NCBI RefSeq assembly: GCF_019059575.1
Contig: NW_024881506.1
Coordinates: 1,054,001 to 1,118,000 of the forward strand
Source: Amphibalanus amphitrite
Taxonomy: Eukaryota > Arthropoda > Thecostraca > Balanomorpha > Balanidae
Direction of reading: 5' to 3'
Length of the DNA stretch: 64,000 nt
The position numbers and the translations under genes are program-made. This document shows positions 58,746 to 64,000 of the stretch, piece after piece. The notes beneath the pieces are model-generated. The model saw only the letters and a list, made by a program, of their open reading frames with translations. It made no database searches and was not told the DNA's origin. Within the stretch, counting starts at the first letter, position 1, and each line of letters begins with the position of its first letter.

Positions 58746-60830
58746 ATGGCATCACACTCCCCTTCCTCATCCGGATGTGAGACGCCACCTAAGAAGAAGC
58801 CGAAAAGCTACCCACAATCCTTTCGAGCAGAATGGCTGAAGGATCCAGAATTTAAGGACTGGCTCATACAGGACACTGAGGACTGCTCCAAATGCCTCTG
58901 CCAACCCTGTCGCTTCCTCTTTAAGGACCCCAACAAAACCGCCCTCAAACGACATATGCTAAGCAGGGGACACAATGCAGCTATATCTTCCTCTGCTGGA
59001 ACGAAGCTGACTCAATTTTTTGCTCCGAAAGAAGAACCAGTCACTGCAAAAGACACCAAGGTGGCCCGCTGCGAGACCATAGTCGCTGCGTTCTTCGCCG
59101 AGCACGACCTGCCATTCATCCTGGGGGACCACTTCTGGGATATGATAAGACACGCGGCCCCTGATTCAGAAATTCTTAAGACTGCATCGGCAAAAAGAAC
59201 AAAGATGTCCTACCTAACAGTCCATGGGCTCGGTGAACACGAGGCCCGTCGTGTGGCAGAACTGTGCAAAAACCGAAAGTACAGCATCATGATTGATGAG
59301 TCGACTGATGTTTCCGTCCGTCAGGTCATGGCACTGGTTGTCAGGCTGTACGTGAAAGATGATATGGCCACAAGAGACTTCATGCTAGACCTTGTGGAGC
59401 CGTTCGATGGAACCGCTCGAGGACTTTTTGACGCCGTGATGAAGTCACTTGAAGCTGCAGGCATGGACAAGAACAGCATCATTGGCTTTGGTGCAGATAA
59501 CTGCTCTACAATGATGGGAGGAAATGCTGGATTCCAAAAGCTTTTGAAAGATGTCGTGCCGGATGTCTTCGTTATGGGCTGCAGTTGCCATTCATTAGCA
59601 CTCTGTGCTGGGCACGCGGCAAGATGCCTGCCCGACTGGCTGGAAACGCTCATCAAAGATATCGCAAGCTACCTCTCCCGAAGCCCCAAAAGACAAGAAA
59701 CGCTCTCGCTGCTTCAAGAGGCTGTCAAAGCGCCATGCCACAGCATTCCGAAGGTGGCCATGACACGCTGGCTGTCGCGAGGCGCTGTCATCCACAGGAT
59801 CCTCGAGCAGTGGGAGCCTCTGCTGCTCTTCTTCTCCGCCGAAGCCCAGACAAGGGAAGGGAAGGTAGACCGAGCAACGGAGATCGCGAAAAGGATGAAG
59901 GAGCCTGGCACCAAGCACATGCTGCTCTTCGTAAGCTTTGTGCTCAAGAAGGTCGACCAACTAAATTTGATCTTCCAGTCTGAAGACTTCCAGTTGCATC
60001 GTCTGTATCAGGACATGAGTGACGGATACCGCTTACTGCTCGCCATGTACGTGAAGCCCGCGGTGCTGTCATCGGTTCCGCTTCACGAGATCAACCCGAC
60101 GGAAGCTGATATCGCGATGAGCCTGGACCGCATCAACCTCGGCGGTCGCTGCGAAACCCACCTGATGGTGGAGCCGCTGGGCTCCGGCGAAAAAGTGCTT
60201 CGAACGGACGCGCAATCCTTCCTAAAGGACCTATGCAGTCAGATTCGGAAGCGGTTTGACCTAGACCGCAACAGCATTTTGGCAGAGCTGAAAGTGCTCT
60301 CGCCGCGGGTCGCCATGCTACCGGCAGAGGACGAGGAGCGTCCTCGCACACTGGCACCGCTCCTAGCCAGATTCAAACACCTGGTAAAGGATGCTGACAG
60401 AGATGATGTCTGTGATGAGTGGCGTGACCTCCCAGCAGCGCTGGCGACTGCGCCCGTGGCGGTGAAGGAGGAAACACCGCCAGTGTTCTGGGCCAAAGTG
60501 GCTGAACTGAAGAACGCTGTGGGACAGCCTAGATTTCAACATCTGTGTGAGCTGATGGGGAATATGATGTCTCTGCCTCACTCGACGGCCTCTGTGGAAC
60601 GCACGTTCTCGCAAATGAACAGGGTTAAAACCAACCAAACGAATCGCCTGCTGGTGGCAACAACAAAAGGACGCATGCTCGCCTCTCAGGCGATTAAAGA
60701 GAGTGGCAACGCTGGCTGCACTATGTTCGAGCCGTCCGCTTCCCTGCTGCAGGACGTGATGAAAAATGGCCCACGCCACCGCAGCCAGTCGAAGGAAGTG
60801 GCCGGTGTGACTCTCGGTGTGGTCGACTGA
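58746..60830 (+). CDS. hAT transposase, intact, 694 residues
   Basis: This single-exon enzyme would cut the 14-bp inverted ends and paste the element elsewhere. The N-terminus has a Lys-rich stretch (16-20) and a BED/TTF-type zinc finger (Cys47, Cys50, with Cys52/Cys55 nearby; His70, His76) for DNA binding. The RNase H-like core follows: 'IDESTDVS' with Asp174, 'GADNCSTMMGG' with Asp241, and the hAT-typical 'CSCHSLALC' and 'TRW' (330-332) landmarks. The C-terminal dimerisation region is 'LPHSTASVERTFSQMNRVK' at about 600-618, with Glu608 in the position conserved across hAT. Length is normal for animal SCAND3/ZBED-like hAT proteins. The ATG chosen directly follows a splice acceptor. No stops or shifts. 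Domestication is unlikely because ends and target duplication are intact. Confidence 0.92.
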   Translation: MASHSPSSSGCETPPKKKPKSYPQSFRAEWLKDPEFKDWLIQDTEDCSKCLCQPCRFLFKDPNKTALKRHMLSRGHNAAISSSAGTKLTQFFAPKEEPVTAKDTKVARCETIVAAFFAEHDLPFILGDHFWDMIRHAAPDSEILKTASAKRTKMSYLTVHGLGEHEARRVAELCKNRKYSIMIDESTDVSVRQVMALVVRLYVKDDMATRDFMLDLVEPFDGTARGLFDAVMKSLEAAGMDKNSIIGFGADNCSTMMGGNAGFQKLLKDVVPDVFVMGCSCHSLALCAGHAARCLPDWLETLIKDIASYLSRSPKRQETLSLLQEAVKAPCHSIPKVAMTRWLSRGAVIHRILEQWEPLLLFFSAEAQTREGKVDRATEIAKRMKEPGTKHMLLFVSFVLKKVDQLNLIFQSEDFQLHRLYQDMSDGYRLLLAMYVKPAVLSSVPLHEINPTEADIAMSLDRINLGGRCETHLMVEPLGSGEKVLRTDAQSFLKDLCSQIRKRFDLDRNSILAELKVLSPRVAMLPAEDEERPRTLAPLLARFKHLVKDADRDDVCDEWRDLPAALATAPVAVKEETPPVFWAKVAELKNAVGQPRFQHLCELMGNMMSLPHSTASVERTFSQMNRVKTNQTNRLLVATTKGRMLASQAIKESGNAGCTMFEPSASLLQDVMKNGPRHRSQSKEVAGVTLGVVD

Positions 60831-62294
60831 ACGGTGTGGGTGAGTAGCGGTGGCTAGCGAAGCCAGGCCAGGCCGGGCCACGAAGGCAATACCTATGTAT
60901 GTCTCAGACTCTCAACTCTTGTTTTCGTTTCATGAGACGCATATGTGTGTCAACTGTCACATGTATTTCAAAATGCATATCCTGGATATACTTGTCTGTT
61001 TTGTGTCAAAACCCAGTCACAAATAACAATATTGCGTTACTGGGAGACTGCAATGGCGTTGCAACGATAATGTTAAAACGAGCGAGCGAGATAGTGAGCC
61101 CTGCACGTGTGGAAAGGCGAGAGGGTACCTCCAACGGGCTTGTCCAAAGCACCCTTCTAACCGGTCGCTAGCGGTGTGCCAAATTTGAACGCAATCGGCC
61201 CAGCCGTTCCTGAGATCTGGAATCGGCATTCTGCACGTGCGCACGTGCAAACGGGGTCCAAACTGACTTTTGCACGGCACCCTACTAACCGGTCCCCAGC
61301 CGTGTACCAAATTTGAGCACAATCGGCCCAGCCGTTCTCGAGATCTGGAAACGCCCCCTGCACGTGCGCACGTGCAGTAGCACCCTAACCGCAACACATG
61401 GGAATGCATTGCCTGGTGGGTGCCTACCTGTATGCCAATTTTCAGCGAAATCGCCCCAGTAATTACCGAGTTATTAAAATGGGAACACATTTGACACCTC
61501 TTATTGTTGTATTTTGCACGTGCACTGGGAGTGACCCACATGCATAGAGAGTATCCTATTTTTGGTAGAAGGGATGCAGCTACCCTACAAAAATTACCGC
61601 AAGACAATCGCCCAAGCCGCTGCTGAGATATGGGCCTCTCAAAATCATTACTTTTGCAAAACTGCTTGAACACCCTTGACTTTTCACGTGGCACGTGCCA
61701 CAACGGTCACTGAGATGTATCAAAAGTAGTCAATTACGGGGTAGAAGGGATGGGGCTACCCAGCAAAAAAGACCGCAGGCCAATCGGTCCAGCAGTTGCT
61801 GAGATATAAGCCTCTCAAAAGCGTTACAGGCCGGGCCGGGCCGGGCCGGGCTGGGCCGGGCCGGGCCGGGCCGCTCATACTGAGATTTTTCCGTTATATT
61901 GAAAAGACTCACTTCGCTCGCTGCGCTCGCTCGCTCGTAATAATGCATCGACTCGTCTCTTACGCCAGCACTACTACTACTCATACGGAAGTTTCCCGCG
62001 TCCCGCAGCGGCAGCACACCACAATTTGCGATATACCACGCAATTATATTATACCTACCACACGATGGTACGGTGATTTGCGATATACCACGCATTTTCA
62101 TGAGAATCCCCTACATTAACGTTACAGAATGTAGTTTGTTGCTGTTTTTGGACGCAGCGGCTATAAACGCGAAGGGTTAAAATGAAGAGAGTACGGCAAA
62201 TTCCATGAAAAACCGCATCTAGGGAAATGGTTTTTGAAATAGGGAAATTTTCGTGAGAATCTGGGGAAACCAGCGAGACGCCAGCGGTAACGCT
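60831..62294. repeat. 3' non-coding part of the hAT with degenerate repeats
   Basis: Between about 61160 and 61800, four or five loose repeats of roughly 130-170 bp recur, each with an AATCGGCCCAGCCGTTC-like core followed by GAGAT. Some add a GCACGTGCGCACGTGC block. A GGGCC run lies at 61828-61872. Function unknown. Confidence 0.7.
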
Positions 62295-62303
62295 GATTTT
62301 ACC

Positions 62304-62869
62304 AGACCATGGCGTCGAGAGAAATCACCCTAGTGGGCTGACGAAATTGAACGATCCATGCGCTTGGTTCTTTGAACGGCAGAAGTCCCGAATGAGGTCC
62401 GATGGTTCGAAATCAAGTTCAGCAGTTAGCAAATTTGCACACAACTGCCCAGAAAGGCCTTTGTTAGTACACCATTCCATGCATGATGAGCGGATTTTTC
62501 TGCATACGATAATTATTGAATACTTAGCCAGCACACTTTGCAAGTCTTAAATTAAATTAAGGGAGAACACCATGAAACCGCTCAAAACCACACGCCGCCT
62601 TGTGAATGAATATTAAGCGCAAGGTATTGAAACGCGAGCGCCGGCTGCGCCATTGAAACGCGTGCGCCGCGTTAGAGCGCAGCCATATCCTAGGATAATT
62701 TTAAGTATACAGTAAGCTCTCAGGTTTAGTTGTTTTTCTAGATGATAAAGTTTAATCCTAGAATATACTAGGAACAAGGAACTTGACTTTCTAGTGTGGT
62801 AAAATAACTAGCGTAGCGGCGTAAGGTACTAATAATGAGTAGAATGTACCTATGGAGCAATTTCTAGTA
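62304..62869. other. Non-coding flank between hAT and Helitron
   Basis: No gene recognised. Two AAACGCG(A/T)GCGCC motifs lie near 62630-62670. Confidence 0.45.
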
Positions 62870-63908
62870 TCTATATTACTATTTGAGGAGGGTGCGTCTG
62901 TCCGTTACCGAGGTCCCGACTTGGTGGTGCTTTGCGTGGACTACAGGCCAGACCGTTGCACCTAGCCCGGTGAAATTTGCACAACTCATAGATCAAGGAT
63001 GCGCGACGTGCCTTTGAGGGGTCTCAGATCGATCGGATTGATAGGGAGCGCGTAGCGCGTGCCCAAAAAGTGCAAAATCGCGTCATAGACTTTACATGTA
63101 TAAATCGGCGTGCGAAATCGGGCGAAAACGGCTAATTTTGGCCGACACGGGTCCGGTCCAGGTGCGATATCTTGGTGACCAGGGGTCCGATCGGCACGGG
63201 GAAAACAGCATCGTGTACAGAATTGAACGGGCTATTGAATGGTGTGCAATGCAGAGGATAGCACGCGCCACGTGCACCGGAGAGGGCACTTTTATTTGAA
63301 AAATTGCGGTTTTTGAGGGATTTTGGAATTAATTTTATTTTTAGGTGACCGTTAAATGGAGCGAGTTGAGTCAACGCCTATTTGCAAGAGAAATGTACCG
63401 CCTCTCATATAAAAATTGTGAAAAGCTGATTGATTCAAATCAAGGTGGTGCAAATCACGGGAGAAAATGGTGTTTGTCAATTTTGTGCCACTTTATTAAT
63501 CACACGGGGTTTGCTGCATAACCTGATACCTTTGGCAATTGAATATGGTACCATTGGATAGAGCATTCAATTCTGTCCAATATACACTCTTCATTTTTGC
63601 ATGGTGAGCAACAGTATCCTTAAAAATGTAAATGTTCCAAACCATTACATTGTCATTTTTAGCGAAATTCATCGATGGCCCTCAAAAGACTTCACGCCAG
63701 TTTTCGAATCATTCTAAAGTAGAACGCATGATAATACGACACGGGCACCTCGATGCGATGTATCTTTTTGTTTTCTTACAAAATGCTTGGCCGTCAAAAA
63801 GCAATCGAACGAAATGGATATCTACCAACCAAATCGACACAGACCAACCCAATACCCACGGGTCAAAAAATCCCCCCTTCGCGTTGCGGAGCACGCGGGT
63901 AACCCTAG
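62870..63908 (+). mobile_element. Non-autonomous Helitron, copy 2
   Basis: 1039 bp, identical in length and nearly identical in sequence to 16730-17768. Starts TCTATATTACTATTTG, ends with the CGCGT/ACGCG hairpin and CTAG, and lies between A (62869) and T (63909). No coding frame. Confidence 0.95.
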
Positions 63909-64000
63909 TAGCTGCTATAAACCCTACCTATATTATTGCAATGACCCTATATATATGGTCGGGAACGGGGAAAGGTTCTTTTCAAAACTAGGATATGGCA

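Larger units (their letters stand above)
57052..62295 (+). mobile_element. Complete autonomous hAT transposon
   Basis: 5244 bp with perfect 14-bp inverted ends CAGCGTTACCGCTG and a perfect 8-bp target duplication ATTTTACC (57044-57051 and 62296-62303). Subterminal CTAGGGAAAT-type repeats occur near both ends (57065-57140 and 62218-62245) and may be transposase binding sites. One transposase gene (58746-60830) is intact. The 8-bp duplication, terminal consensus and protein all place it in hAT. Nothing in the sequence forbids activity. Confidence 0.95.

Overview
The window reads as repeat-dominated nuclear DNA from an invertebrate animal, most likely an arthropod (a crustacean would fit). This rests on a Ty3/Gypsy integrase, hAT and tyrosine-recombinase proteins, Helitrons ending in CTAG, TTAA-flanked short elements, and GT-AG splice sites with animal-type polypyrimidine tracts. 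No bacterial gene, operon or CRISPR array is present. The species assignment is inference.

Layout. 1-1545: the 3' part of a Ty3/Gypsy LTR element. 1546-10796: non-coding DNA with TTAA elements, minisatellites and GC-rich stretches; a possible 35-nt host exon lies at 4266-4300. 10797-42109: the main feature, two copies of one ~15-kb unit. In unit 2 (26925-42109) the order is 35-bp minisatellite, giant palindrome P, tyrosine-recombinase gene, palindrome F, hAT-type element B. Unit 1 (10797-26267) has the same parts, but the block from the middle of P to B is inverted. The inversion breakpoints lie exactly at hAT-type termini and share an inverted 8-bp target duplication (ATTGTGTC / GACACAAT). 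That is the signature expected of reversed-ends hAT transposition. Insertions found in only one unit (a Helitron, a TTAA element, and a TA-flanked element with tRNA-like sequences) have matching empty sites in the other, so a relative history can be read.

42110-47004: mostly non-coding, then a host-gene segment whose exons at 45031-47004 have compatible splice phases. 47005-56484: a TTAA element, a broken CR1/Jockey-type LINE, an unrecognised proline-rich reading frame, a non-autonomous hAT with an 8-bp target duplication and a nested TTAA element, a G-run-ended element, and an inverted Helitron. 57052-62295: a complete 5.24-kb hAT transposon with 14-bp inverted ends, a perfect 8-bp target duplication and an intact 694-residue transposase. 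62870-63908: another Helitron, the same length as the one in unit 1.

Functionally, the only intact enzyme genes visible are mobile-element genes: one hAT transposase, which could act on its own ends and perhaps on related short copies, and two near-identical tyrosine recombinases keeping an R-K-R-H-Y set. Several element families share one architecture: G/C homopolymer snapbacks, a conserved ~50-bp motif and clustered GGTCA repeats. Near-identical inverted arms can also come from assembly error or haplotype mixing, so the large rearrangement needs long-read confirmation.
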